64,000 nt of DNA from Micromonospora fulviviridis (lineage in GTDB: Bacteria > Actinomycetota > Actinomycetes > Mycobacteriales > Micromonosporaceae): NCBI RefSeq assembly GCF_014648395.1, contig NZ_BMRA01000010.1:62001-126000 (forward strand), given 5' to 3'. The notes under the pieces were generated by a model, which had not been told where the DNA came from, made no database searches, and saw only the letters and a list, made by a program, of their open reading frames with translations. Below, in pieces: positions 44,091-51,897 of the stretch. Numbering within the stretch: position 1 is the first letter of the stretch; every line of letters begins with the position of its first letter. Both the position numbers and the translations under genes were made by a program.

Positions 44091-44371
44091 CTTCTCCTCA
44101 TGTCATCGGTGTTCAGCGCGAAAATGCGCGTCAGCAGAGGCGCTGTGTTCCGTGGTGCGTTTCGCAACGGGGCGAGAACCGTCGAATCGGCGAGGTCTTC
44201 CAGCACCGTGTTGACGAAGGCCAGGTCGGCAGGGGAGAGCGACGGGGCTCGACGGGCCAGCCGGTGGAGTTCGGCGTCGATGACGGCCCGGGTGTGCCGG
44301 GCGACCAGGACGAGAAGATCCGACTTGAGCTCGTCCGCGCACCCGGCGGTGCGGGCCGGATCAGTGGCCAT
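44087..44371 (-). CDS. 94-residue protein resembling the glutamyl-tRNA reductase dimerisation domain
   Basis: The protein is all-helical with a basic, Ala/Leu-rich pattern (ELKSDLLVLVARHTRAVIDAELHRLARRAPSL, then FVNTVLEDLADSTVLAPLRNAP). This is similar in rhythm to the C-terminal dimerisation helices of HemA (glutamyl-tRNA reductase), including the spaced ELxRLARR motif. The catalytic and NADPH domains are absent, so any enzymatic role is unlikely; a scaffold or regulatory role is possible. It overlaps the oxidase end by 11 bp and the MMPL start by 4 bp, so it is a true translated cistron. The assignment is tentative. Confidence 0.6.
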   Translation of the reverse strand: MATDPARTAGCADELKSDLLVLVARHTRAVIDAELHRLARRAPSLSPADLAFVNTVLEDLADSTVLAPLRNAPRNTAPLLTRIFALNTDDMRRR

Positions 44372-46361
44372 GGCCCGGGCTTCCGCCGTGCGGGCCGCCG
44401 AATGGCGTCGTGACGCCGTCGTAGTGGAGCCGCAGCATCATGCCCTGCTCCGCGTGGGGCAGGTTGTGACAGTGGTTCATCCAGATCCCGGGATTCGCGG
44501 CCCGGAATGCGACCTCCCAGGTCTCGCCCGGCCGCACATCGAACGTGTCCACCCACAGCGGGCTGCCCGTCGACGGTGTTCCGTCCCTGGACAGGACGAG
44601 CACAGGGTGACCGTGCAGATGCCAGGGATGCGTTTCCAGGCTCCGGTTGACCACCGTGAACCGGACGATGTCGCCTTCGGCGACGAGCTGATCGGGGATC
44701 GAGGGGTGGCCCCGGCCGTTGACGGTCTGCGCGTACGCCGGTTGGCCATCCACCATGGCGAGTCCGCGGTCGAGGACCAGGGTGAAGTGCCGGTCGGCGT
44801 CGCGGGCGCCGAAGGGCGTGGCGGCCGGGGCTCCGTACCGCAGCAGGTCGAGCTCCGGCAGGGCCGACGTGTCTTCGGCGCCCGCGTCACCGGGGACGTC
44901 ACCATGCGGGCGCAGGCGCAGTCCGCCGTCACGATCGTCGTCGACAACGAGTGCCACGGGCGTCTCCGGCATACGGAACACCAGGTCGTGTCGCCCGCCC
45001 GCGGGCAGGCGCAGCCCGACGTCGCTGACCTCGCCGGGCTGGTTGAGGTCCCGGCCGTCGACGGCCGCCACCCGGAACGGGGTTCCGGCGAGGACGATCC
45101 GGTGCGGATTCGAGTTGGTGTTGATCAATCGCAGCCGCACGGGGGTGCCGGGCGGTGCGGTGTGTTCGGTGCGGCCGTCGCTGCCCGCGATCACGACGGT
45201 GCCGTCGAAGGTGTGCACCGGTAGGGTCAGGTCCAGTTGCTCCACCGCGGCGTGCCCGTCGGCTCGCTGCCCCTGGCGCGGGGTCACGACGAGGGTTCCG
45301 TACAGCCCCTTGTGTACGCCGGTGTGGGACGCGTGATGGGTGTGGTACCAGTAGGTGCCCACCTGGTCGGCGCGGAACCGGTAGGCGAATTCCTCACCGG
45401 GCCGCACGGCCATCTGGGTCAGACCCGGCACGCCGTCCTCGCCGCACGGTACGTCGTAGCCGTGCCAGTGCAGGGTCACCCCGCCCTCGATGTCGTCGTT
45501 TCGCAGCCGCACGTCGATCAGGTCACCCTGGATCGCGGTGATCGCCGGACCCGGCACCTCGCCGTTGTAGGTCCACGCGTCGATCTCGCGTCCGGACGCC
45601 AGCCGTACGGTGGCCTTCTTCGCGGTGAGCACGTGTCGTCGCACGGTGCCGCCCGGTGCCGGCGAGCCGGAGCCCCGTAGGTCGGCCACCGACACCGCCG
45701 CTCGGGACGAGCGTCCGGCACCCCCTCCCACCGTCACCGACTCGGCGGGGAGGAACGACAGTCCGGTGCCGGTGCCGGCGCCGGCCGCCGTCAGCGCGGC
45801 CGCGCCGCCGCTCCAGCCGAGGAACCGGCGACGCGAGATCAGGCGTCCCCCCAGCGCCGGCGCGACGCCCGCACCAGCGGTCTCCTCGGCGGCCGGCGCG
45901 ACCACGCGCATGGTCAGCAACGCGCCGGCGCAGACCAGCGAGATCGTGATCAGAGCCGTGCTCAAGGTCAGCGGGTACCCGACCAGGAAGGTCACCACGA
46001 GACCGGCCAGCGCCGCGTACGCCGCGGTGAACACCGAAACGACGCCGGACACCGACCAGCCGTCGCCTCGCCCCCGCCTCGCCGCGAGCAGTCGCGGGCC
46101 GGCGAGCAGCACGGCGCCGGCCGCGGCGGCCCCCAGCACAGGCAGCCCCAGGAGCACCTTCTCCTGTACGAACCACCAGCCCCTGCCGGCCAGCATCGCC
46201 ACGGTGCCCACCCGGAGGAGCGTCACGAGCACCGCTGCGACGAGGACGGCAGACGCCAGCCGGGTACGCCGCAGCGCCAGCGCGACGCCGGCCGCGAACC
46301 ACGCCGCGATGCTCAGCAGCGCCACAACGTGGTCCAGAACGATCCGCAGCCCGGTGGTCAT
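44361..46361 (-). CDS. Multicopper oxidase with five-helix membrane domain and internal Tat motif
   Basis: This 666-residue protein has five predicted helices in residues 1-155. Basic clusters after helices 1, 3 and 5 predict an outside N-terminus. SRRRFLGWSGGAAALTAAG (about 175-195) then resembles a twin-arginine signal. The C-terminal 440 residues form a laccase-like multicopper oxidase with all copper motifs: HWHG, YWYHTHH, HPWHLHGH and HCHNLPHAEQGMM (the type 1 axial Met). It would oxidise metals or phenolics outside the membrane. It overlaps DUF6220 upstream (ATGA) and the small gene downstream. Copper loading needs folding before export, which explains a Tat step. Confidence 0.9.
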   Translation of the reverse strand: MTTGLRIVLDHVVALLSIAAWFAAGVALALRRTRLASAVLVAAVLVTLLRVGTVAMLAGRGWWFVQEKVLLGLPVLGAAAAGAVLLAGPRLLAARRGRGDGWSVSGVVSVFTAAYAALAGLVVTFLVGYPLTLSTALITISLVCAGALLTMRVVAPAAEETAGAGVAPALGGRLISRRRFLGWSGGAAALTAAGAGTGTGLSFLPAESVTVGGGAGRSSRAAVSVADLRGSGSPAPGGTVRRHVLTAKKATVRLASGREIDAWTYNGEVPGPAITAIQGDLIDVRLRNDDIEGGVTLHWHGYDVPCGEDGVPGLTQMAVRPGEEFAYRFRADQVGTYWYHTHHASHTGVHKGLYGTLVVTPRQGQRADGHAAVEQLDLTLPVHTFDGTVVIAGSDGRTEHTAPPGTPVRLRLINTNSNPHRIVLAGTPFRVAAVDGRDLNQPGEVSDVGLRLPAGGRHDLVFRMPETPVALVVDDDRDGGLRLRPHGDVPGDAGAEDTSALPELDLLRYGAPAATPFGARDADRHFTLVLDRGLAMVDGQPAYAQTVNGRGHPSIPDQLVAEGDIVRFTVVNRSLETHPWHLHGHPVLVLSRDGTPSTGSPLWVDTFDVRPGETWEVAFRAANPGIWMNHCHNLPHAEQGMMLRLHYDGVTTPFGGPHGGSPGHGH

Positions 46362-46786
46362 GGCGCCTGTCGCGCGGGCGTGGCCGCCCTGGACAGCTGC
46401 GTAGCCGGCCTGGACAGCTGCCGGGCCTGTCGGATGATCATCCCGGTCACCGCCACGATGGCGAGACCGTTGACCGCGTGCAGGCCGAAGACGAGCCCGC
46501 CGGCGGTGCCGTCGAGCGCTGTGGCGATCCCCTTGATCACGAACTGGACAACCGCGAGCCCGGCGACCAGGCCGCTCATCCCGATGAGCCGCCCGGGCAT
46601 CCGGGCAGTCGCGGCGACGACGGTCACCAGGACCGCGATCAGAACAATCCCGCCGCCCAACGCGCGGTGGGGCTGGAAGGACTCGTCGTTGGGCGCCGTG
46701 TCGAACGCGCCGCTGGCGGCCAGGAAGAACTGCGTGACGACGGCCAGCATCTGCAGGGCCGCCAGGCCGGCGAAGAATCTACGCAT
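46358..46786 (-). CDS. DUF6220-type small membrane protein
   Basis: This 142-residue protein has four membrane helices: FFAGLAALQMLAVVTQFFLAASG, a second starting RALGGGIVLIAVLVTVVAA, a third at LIGMSGLVAGLAVVQFVIKG and a fourth at FGLHAVNGLAIVAVTGMII. A single His and Arg in helices 2 and 4 (FQPHRALGG, LHAVNG) resemble haem- or copper-binding small cytochrome-like proteins, which I note without claiming. It starts an operon with the oxidase, with a GGGGAGC SD. Its promoter shares a 202-bp region with the divergent sensor kinase gene. Confidence 0.8.
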   Translation of the reverse strand: MRRFFAGLAALQMLAVVTQFFLAASGAFDTAPNDESFQPHRALGGGIVLIAVLVTVVAATARMPGRLIGMSGLVAGLAVVQFVIKGIATALDGTAGGLVFGLHAVNGLAIVAVTGMIIRQARQLSRPATQLSRAATPARQAP

Positions 46787-46880
46787 GGCGCGCTCCCCGA
46801 AGCGGGTGGAGGTGATCGGTCATGGCGGCGATCGTCGCGCCGGGGAGGCTGCCGTGGCCTCGGACAGCGGGAGGCAGCGT

Positions 46881-46898
46881 CTACGCAGTCGGGCGTAG
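46881..46898. promoter_or_regulatory. Palindromic operator 1, CTACGC-N6-GCGTAG
   Basis: A perfect 6-6-6 inverted repeat lies 95 bp upstream of DUF6220 and 91 bp upstream of the sensor kinase start. It is one of two sites with identical arms whose centres are 34 bp apart. Confidence 0.75.
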
Positions 46899-46914
46899 CC
46901 GGCCTCGCATCTCA

Positions 46915-46932
46915 CTACGCCCGCCGGCGTAG
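46915..46932. promoter_or_regulatory. Palindromic operator 2, CTACGC-N6-GCGTAG
   Basis: This is the second copy with the same arms and a different spacer (CCGCCG instead of AGTCGG). Conservation of arms but not spacers supports a dimer-binding site, probably for the NarL-type regulator encoded beside it. Confidence 0.75.
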
Positions 46933-46988
46933 CAGGTCGCGCGTCTGTGCGCAGCGTCGTCCATGGGCGAGAACCGTAGGATCACCGC

Positions 46989-48233
46989 ATGGATCAGCGT
47001 GCCGTGTCGTTTCCCTCGCGGGTGGTGGCGCAGGACGTTGCGCTCGCGCTCTTCATCGCCGTGATGCAGGTGCAGGGCACGGTCGCCAAGGTTGCCGCCG
47101 ACGGGGCGCCGCGCCCGCTCACCGACCTCGGAAACCTCGGATTCGCGCTGCTCGCGCTGAGTGGTCTGGTCGTGGCTGTCCGCTGCCGGTGGCCGGTTCC
47201 GGTGTTTGTCACCACCGCACTCGCCAGCCTGGTCTACTTCAGCCTCGACTTCCCGGACGGACCGGGCTGGCTCGGGCTCTTCGTCGCCCTCTACACCCTC
47301 ACCGCGTACGGTGACGGCCGCCGGTCATTGGTGATCGCGGGTGTGGGGACCACGGTGCTGGCCGTCGGGTGGCTCATCGCGGCGGCCGACATCGAGCCAC
47401 GCGCCGCCATCGGCTGGGTGTTCTTCCGCATCGGTGCGTCGGTGATGAGCGCAGCTCTCGGCGAGTCGGTCCGGTCTCGACGGGTCATCGCAGCCGAGGC
47501 TCAGGACCGCGCCGAGCTGGCCGAACGAACTCGCGAGGAGGAGGCGCGGGCGCGGGTCGACGCCGAACGACTCCGGATCGCCCGCGAGGTCCACGACACT
47601 GTCGCGCACGCCATAGCGATCATCAACGTCCAGTCCGGTGTCACCGCGCACGTGCTCGACAAGAGGCCGGAAGTGGCACGCGAGGCGCTGCAAGCCATCG
47701 AGCAGACCAGTTCTCGTGCGCTGCGAGAGATGCGAGCCATCCTCGGAGTACTCCGTGACGAGAACGACGGGCGTGTGCCGTACCCCGGGCTTGAGCAGAT
47801 CGACGAACTCACCGCCAAGGCACGCGCTGCCGGACTCGACATCAACCTGGAGCAGACCCCGCCCGCGGCGCCGTTGCCGAGCGCGGTGGGGAGCGCGGCC
47901 TACCGAATCCTGCAGGAATCGATCACCAACGTGATCCGCCACGTCGGCCCGACTCGGGTGACGGTAGCCCTGAAGCCGGGGATCGACGTTCTGGAGATCC
48001 GCGTGACCGATGAGGGCCGCCGTGCCGCCCCAGGTGATCACCCTGCGGGCTCGCACCTGTCGGCCCGGCAGCCGACCGGCACCGGCACCTCGGCCAGGCC
48101 CGGCCGCGGGATCCTCGGAATGCGCGAGCGCTGTCAACTGCTGGGCGGAGAACTCGATGCCGAGCCGACTCCGGGCGGAGGGTTCGAAATCACGGCCCGG
48201 CTGCCTCTCGCGCCGACCGGGTCGCGCCTGTGA
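46989..48233 (+). CDS. HisKA_3-type sensor histidine kinase
   Basis: The 414-residue protein has a membrane domain of four to five helices (about 15-145), a coiled-coil linker (AEAQDRAELAERTREEEARARVDAERL), HisKA_3 with phospho-His202 in RIAREVHDTVAHAIAIINVQ and a HATPase domain (AYRILQESITNVIRHVGP). There is no large extracytoplasmic loop, which suggests sensing within the membrane. The stop overlaps the response regulator start (GTGA). The divergent neighbour is the DUF6220/oxidase/MMPL operon, its likely target. Confidence 0.93.
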   Translation: MDQRAVSFPSRVVAQDVALALFIAVMQVQGTVAKVAADGAPRPLTDLGNLGFALLALSGLVVAVRCRWPVPVFVTTALASLVYFSLDFPDGPGWLGLFVALYTLTAYGDGRRSLVIAGVGTTVLAVGWLIAAADIEPRAAIGWVFFRIGASVMSAALGESVRSRRVIAAEAQDRAELAERTREEEARARVDAERLRIAREVHDTVAHAIAIINVQSGVTAHVLDKRPEVAREALQAIEQTSSRALREMRAILGVLRDENDGRVPYPGLEQIDELTAKARAAGLDINLEQTPPAAPLPSAVGSAAYRILQESITNVIRHVGPTRVTVALKPGIDVLEIRVTDEGRRAAPGDHPAGSHLSARQPTGTGTSARPGRGILGMRERCQLLGGELDAEPTPGGGFEITARLPLAPTGSRL

Positions 48234-48934
48234 ACGCACCGGCCGCGTCGCCAGCAAGCAACCTCCCGATCAAGGTGCTGCTCGCCGACGACGAGGGCCT
48301 GGTGCGATCCGGGTTCAAAATGCTGCTCGACGTCGAGGACGACATCACGGTGGTGGGAGAGGCCACCAACGGCGCCGAAGCCGTCGCGCTGGCCCGCGCC
48401 AACCGCCCGGACGTCGTCCTCATGGACATCCGCATGCCAAAGCTGGACGGGATTCAAGCCACCGCCCAGATCACCGGGACGCACGGGTTGGAACAGGTCC
48501 GGGTACTCATCCTCACCACCTACGACACCGATGCCCACGTGTTCGAGGCATTACAAGCCGGCGCCAGCGGCTTCCTGCTCAAGGACGCCGGACCTGCCGA
48601 GCTCCTGCACGCCATCCGGGTGATCGCCGCCGGAGAAGCGCTGCTCGCGCCGCGGATCACCCGACGACTCATCGGCCAGTTCACCGCGCAACGAACAGCC
48701 AACCAGGCCGCGGAGGGCCGGCTCGCGGTGCTGACCCAGCGCGAGCGCGAGGTGCTGGCCCTCGTGGGACAGGGCCTGAGCAACAACGAGATCGGCGCCA
48801 AGTTGTTTCTCAGCCCGGCCACCGCGCGCACCCACGTCAGCCACGCGATGGCGAAACTGGGTGCGCGCGACCGCGCGCAACTCGTTGTCATCGCCTATCA
48901 AGCGGGACTGGTCAGTCCGCACATGGCACCCTGA
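48230..48934 (+). CDS. NarL/FixJ-type response regulator
   Basis: This 234-residue regulator has a receiver domain with Asp66 as phospho-acceptor (DVVLMDIRMPKLDG), FLLKDAGPAEL and a C-terminal LuxR HTH (LTQREREVLALVGQGLSNNEIGAKLFLSPATARTHVSHAMAKLG). The 14-residue Ala/Pro-rich extension at the N-terminus depends on GTG 48230, chosen because it overlaps the kinase stop. It is the best candidate to bind the paired CTACGC-N6-GCGTAG sites upstream of its own operon. Confidence 0.95.
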   Translation: MNAPAASPASNLPIKVLLADDEGLVRSGFKMLLDVEDDITVVGEATNGAEAVALARANRPDVVLMDIRMPKLDGIQATAQITGTHGLEQVRVLILTTYDTDAHVFEALQAGASGFLLKDAGPAELLHAIRVIAAGEALLAPRITRRLIGQFTAQRTANQAAEGRLAVLTQREREVLALVGQGLSNNEIGAKLFLSPATARTHVSHAMAKLGARDRAQLVVIAYQAGLVSPHMAP

Positions 48935-48980
48935 GCGACCGAGGACTGCGGCATCCCCTGACGGGCAATCGATACATGAA

Positions 48981-49015
48981 GAAGCCGCCCACCCCTCTCG
49001 GCGGTAGGCGGCTTC
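48981..49015. terminator. Bidirectional terminator
   Basis: A 9-bp stem (GAAGCCGCC / GGCGGCTTC) with a 17-nt loop lies between the convergent response-regulator and small membrane-protein genes. Confidence 0.75.
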
Positions 49016-49027
49016 CGGCTGTTCGGG

Positions 49028-49582
49028 CTACTTCTTGTTCAGGTTGACGATCACGCCCTGGTCGGCGCACGCCGTCTGCAGCCCGGCCACGTGGGTGCCC
49101 ATCGGCCCGATGAACGCCAGTGCCCCCATCTCCTCGCCTTCCGGCAGGTTCGACACCTGCCACACGATGTCGACCAGCGCGGTGCCGTGCTCGCGCAGCT
49201 TCTCGTGCCGGGAATCCTCGAACAGCTCCCGCACCTCGCGGTACTCGGCCTCGGTCATCTTGTCGTCGCTGCCGGACTTGTCGTCGGCGACGACCGACGT
49301 GCCGTCGCGCATCGCCTTGCAGGCCGCGACGCCGGAGTCCTCCTTGATGAAGCCCTCGTAGACGGCGAGGCCGGCGGTGGTGAGCACCAGCACGGCGAGG
49401 GCGGCGCCGAGTGCGAGGAGGAGCGGCTTGCGGCGGTTGGGCTTGGTCGGCGGCGGGGTGGTGACGAAGCCGGTGGGCTGCGGCTGCCCGGGGTCCGCGG
49501 GCTGGTACTGCTGGGGCGGGTATCCGGGGCTGCCCTGCTGGTAGGGCTGCTGCGGCTGCTGGTTCGGGTACGGCTCGGTCAT
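49028..49582 (-). CDS. Single-pass membrane protein with Pro/Gln-rich cytoplasmic tail
   Basis: This 184-residue protein begins with a Pro/Gln/Tyr-rich low-complexity tail (YPNQQPQQPYQQGSPGYPPQQYQ), followed by a basic stretch and one membrane helix (PLLLALGAALAVLVLTTAGLAVYEGF). An extracellular domain of about 105 residues with two Cys (ACKAMRDG and TACADQG) follows. The tail resembles those of other actinomycete septum or cell-wall-associated proteins. The function is unknown. GGGGAGC before the ATG supports the start. Confidence 0.8.
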   Translation of the reverse strand: MTEPYPNQQPQQPYQQGSPGYPPQQYQPADPGQPQPTGFVTTPPPTKPNRRKPLLLALGAALAVLVLTTAGLAVYEGFIKEDSGVAACKAMRDGTSVVADDKSGSDDKMTEAEYREVRELFEDSRHEKLREHGTALVDIVWQVSNLPEGEEMGALAFIGPMGTHVAGLQTACADQGVIVNLNKK

Positions 49583-49879
49583 GCTGTGCTCCCCACGTGA
49601 TGTTGGCGTGTCGATGCTGGTCGGGATGGTTGCCCGGGACTACGGGTTGTCGGGTTGGTGACTGTTGTTGTGGCCGGTCAGGCAGGGCGGGGCGGCCGGT
49701 CAGCCCACCACCGGACTCCCCAGCGGGGGCCGGCGGCGATGGAAGTCAGGCGTCGCGCGTCCGGCTGTCTCGGTGGCAGAACGTCCGCGGGCCTGAACCG
49801 CCAGGGGATGGCCGGCCTCCGGGTCGAGCCGGCGGGTAATCAAACGCCTACCGCCTCGCTGCCCAGGACGACGGTGAAG

Positions 49880-50195
49880 GTGACGGGCTGCCCCACCATC
49901 TCCGGCGTGGTCGACAATGCCGCGCAGACGGCGATCCGGGTCGCGTGCCAGCATTTCGGGGACCCCTACGTCTGGGGTGCCGACGGTCCGGACGCCTTCG
50001 ACTGTTCCGGTCTCACCCAGTACGCCTACAAAGGCCGCGGGCATCTCGCTCACGCGCCGCGTGACCTGACCGCCAGCCTGCGACGGAGGCTCCCGCCCCT
50101 TTCCACGGACCGGGTCCTCCGTCACCTCTGGCAAGGGCAGGCCCGGCTACTCCTCGTGGGCCAAGGTGATCATCATGCCGGTCTCGGCGTGGTAG
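49880..50195 (+). pseudogene. NlpC/P60 cell-wall hydrolase fragment
   Basis: The frame encodes VDNAAQTAIRVACQHFGDPYVWGADGPDAFDCSGLTQYAYK, the N-terminal half of an NlpC/P60 endopeptidase with the catalytic Cys in DCSGL. After GRGHLAHAP the expected HVGIY segment with the catalytic His is absent. Another frame takes over and ends in YSSWAKVIIMPVSAW before a stop at 50193. The gene is therefore broken and internally deleted. The 290 bp upstream (49,583-49,879) hold no clear start. It is joined directly to a histidine-kinase fragment. Confidence 0.65.
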
Positions 50196-50657
50196 AGCGA
50201 ACTCGTCAGCGCCGCCGTCGCCGCCGCCCGACCGCGGTACGCCACCAAGGGCGTGACGTTGCACGAGCAGGTCGCACCGGATGTCGGACTGATCGACGCC
50301 GACGCGGAACGCTTGGGCCAGGTGCTGGGCACCCTCCTCGACAACGCCTTACGCCACACCCCGCCCGCCGGCAGCGTGAGTGCGCGCGCGACCCGGGACG
50401 ACGGCGGTGTGCACCTCGGCATCGCGGACACGGGCGACGGCATCGACGCACGGCACCTGCCGCACGTCTTCGAGCGCTTCTATCGGGCGGACACCGCCAG
50501 GGACCGCGAGCATGGTGGATCGGGCATCGGCCTGGCCGTCGCCCGCGCGATCGTCGTCCAGCACGGCGGCCGGATCAGCGCCGCCAGTGAGGGCCCCGGC
50601 AAGGGCGCGACGTTCACCGTCACCCTGCCCGCCACGGGACCGCTCGACGTCAGCTGA
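50196..50657 (+). pseudogene. Sensor histidine kinase, C-terminal fragment
   Basis: Right after a stop, the open frame reads ELVSAAVAAARPRYATKGVTLHEQVAPDVGLIDADAERLGQVL, then DNALRHTPPAG, DTGDGIDARHLPHVFERFYRAD and GSGIGLAVARAIV. This is the complete HATPase domain of a HisKA-type kinase with its N, G1, F and G2 boxes. Sensor, membrane and His-phosphorylation regions are missing. A GTG at 50253 could start a 134-residue ATPase-only product, but no SD is visible. The abrupt join to the NlpC/P60 fragment suggests a deletion fused two loci. Confidence 0.75.
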
Positions 50658-50690
50658 CCACCTGCGGGGTGTGGCCGCGTGGGGGAGCGG

Positions 50691-50906
50691 TCAGCGCAAC
50701 GCGTCCAACCTGCGGTGGTACTCCTCGACATCCAACTCCCCGCGGGCGTAGCGCTCGGCCAGGATGCGCCGCGCCGAGTCGTTGCGGTCTGCGGGCCGCC
50801 GGCCGTTGCCCACGGCCAGCCACACCGCAGCGACGATGATCACGGCCAGGATGAGCCAGCCGATCATCATGGCGCCCATCGGCCAGATCCAGCCGTTGTC
50901 GTGCAT
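50691..50906 (-). CDS. SHOCT-domain small membrane protein
   Basis: This 71-residue protein has one N-terminal membrane helix (MGAMMIGWLILAVIIVAAVWLAVG) and a C-terminal SHOCT motif (SARRILAERYARGELDVEEYHRRLDAL). SHOCT is a short oligomerisation domain of otherwise unknown function. The Trp/Met-rich start (MHDNGWIWPMGAMM) is typical of versions found next to copper-resistance genes, fitting the DUF305/CopC neighbourhood. An SD-like GAGAGGA precedes the ATG. Confidence 0.88.
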   Translation of the reverse strand: MHDNGWIWPMGAMMIGWLILAVIIVAAVWLAVGNGRRPADRNDSARRILAERYARGELDVEEYHRRLDALR

Positions 50907-51189
50907 GGGATCCGCGTCCTCTCCGCAGTGGGACCGCGAATTTCAGGGCGGGCTCGCCGGCATACCCGCCACGGCTACCGGATCACCTCGCCGCCGAGGC
51001 CGGCCCACGCGAGGATGCCTGCTCGCCGTCACCGGAGTGACCGCCGTGACCACCGTGCCGCCGGGCGACCGTGGCCTGACCGCGAAGGCCCGCGACTTCC
51101 GCTCACCGCCCGGACGTGGTCCAGGCCGTCGTCGACGCCACGGCGTACGCGGGCGGCGGCAACTCGACGCCACCGTGCCCGCCGACCTC

Positions 51190-51320
51190 GAGGCCGGCAG
51201 GCCAAGTGAGCCGTGGTGGGACAAGCGCACGACGCCGTGGTGGGTCGCGACGTAGAGCTGTCCGTCGGGCGGGTTGACCCCCAACCCGCGGTCCCTCGGC
51301 AGGTGCCCATGGTATGCCAT
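51190..51320 (-). pseudogene. F510_1955-type glycosyl-hydrolase/sialidase-like fragment
   Basis: The minus-strand frame GLGVNPPDGQLYVATHHGVVRL matches the start of secreted beta-propeller proteins annotated as F510_1955-family glycosylhydrolases, which often lie beside DUF305 and copper genes. Only about 40 residues remain. The rest of 50,907-51,190 shows no recognisable gene. Confidence 0.5.
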
Positions 51321-51340
51321 CTACTATGCGCGATTAGTAG
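51321..51340 (+). promoter_or_regulatory. Inverted-repeat operator, CTACTA-N8-TAGTAG, copy 1
   Basis: The sequence CTACTATGCGCGATTAGTAG is a perfect 6-8-6 inverted repeat, extended to 7 bp per arm by flanking T and A. It contains a -10-like TACTAT. It lies 63 bp upstream of the DUF6153 gene and matches the site upstream of CopC-CopD at 16 of 20 positions when read in the direction of the downstream gene. Confidence 0.75.
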
Positions 51341-51403
51341 AAGCGCGTCGGGACGAGTGAGGTCTGCCATCGGCCGCATTCGCACAATTAGTCTGGTTAT
51401 GGG

Positions 51404-51823
51404 ATGAAAGGTCCGATGCTGAAGGAACCGAGGCTGCGGAGGCAGACGCTCCTGCGGCTGGTGCTGCTCGTCGCCCTGACGTTCGGCGTGTTCGGCATGC
51501 ACACCTTCGGCCACCCGTCCGACCTCGTATCCCCCGGCGTCGGGCACATGACGTCCGCCGTCCACACGATCGAAGACGCGCCGGCTCCAGCGCAGGGCCA
51601 CCATGGCTCGCACGGCCGCAAAGACGGCCTGCACGCGTTCACCGTGTGCCTGGCTGTGCTGGGCGGCGTCCTGGTCCTCGGCTCCCTGTCGCTGCTGCGG
51701 CACCGCCGATGGGATCTCTGCGTGCCCGCTGGCCCACGATCCTGGGCGACCGGGAGGCGTCGGGCCCCGTCGCACCGTCCCATCGGGCTACATCTGACCG
51801 CTGTGTCGGTCATGCGGACATAG
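51404..51823 (+). CDS. DUF6153-like membrane protein
   Basis: This 139-residue protein has two membrane helices (LRLVLLVALTFGVFGMHTFGH and FTVCLAVLGGVLVLGSLSLL) with a His-rich external loop between them (GHHGSHGRKDG). DUF6153 proteins regularly precede DUF305 genes in actinomycetes. The His/Met content suggests metal contact, probably copper; this is inferred. It follows the CTACTA operator and precedes DUF305 by 74 bp, so both likely share one promoter. Confidence 0.82.
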   Translation: MKGPMLKEPRLRRQTLLRLVLLVALTFGVFGMHTFGHPSDLVSPGVGHMTSAVHTIEDAPAPAQGHHGSHGRKDGLHAFTVCLAVLGGVLVLGSLSLLRHRRWDLCVPAGPRSWATGRRRAPSHRPIGLHLTAVSVMRT

Positions 51824-51897
51824 GAAGCGCGCGAATCCGCACTGCTCGGATCCCACGACCCTTTACCGCAGACCTAGCGACAAGGACCACGTACCTG

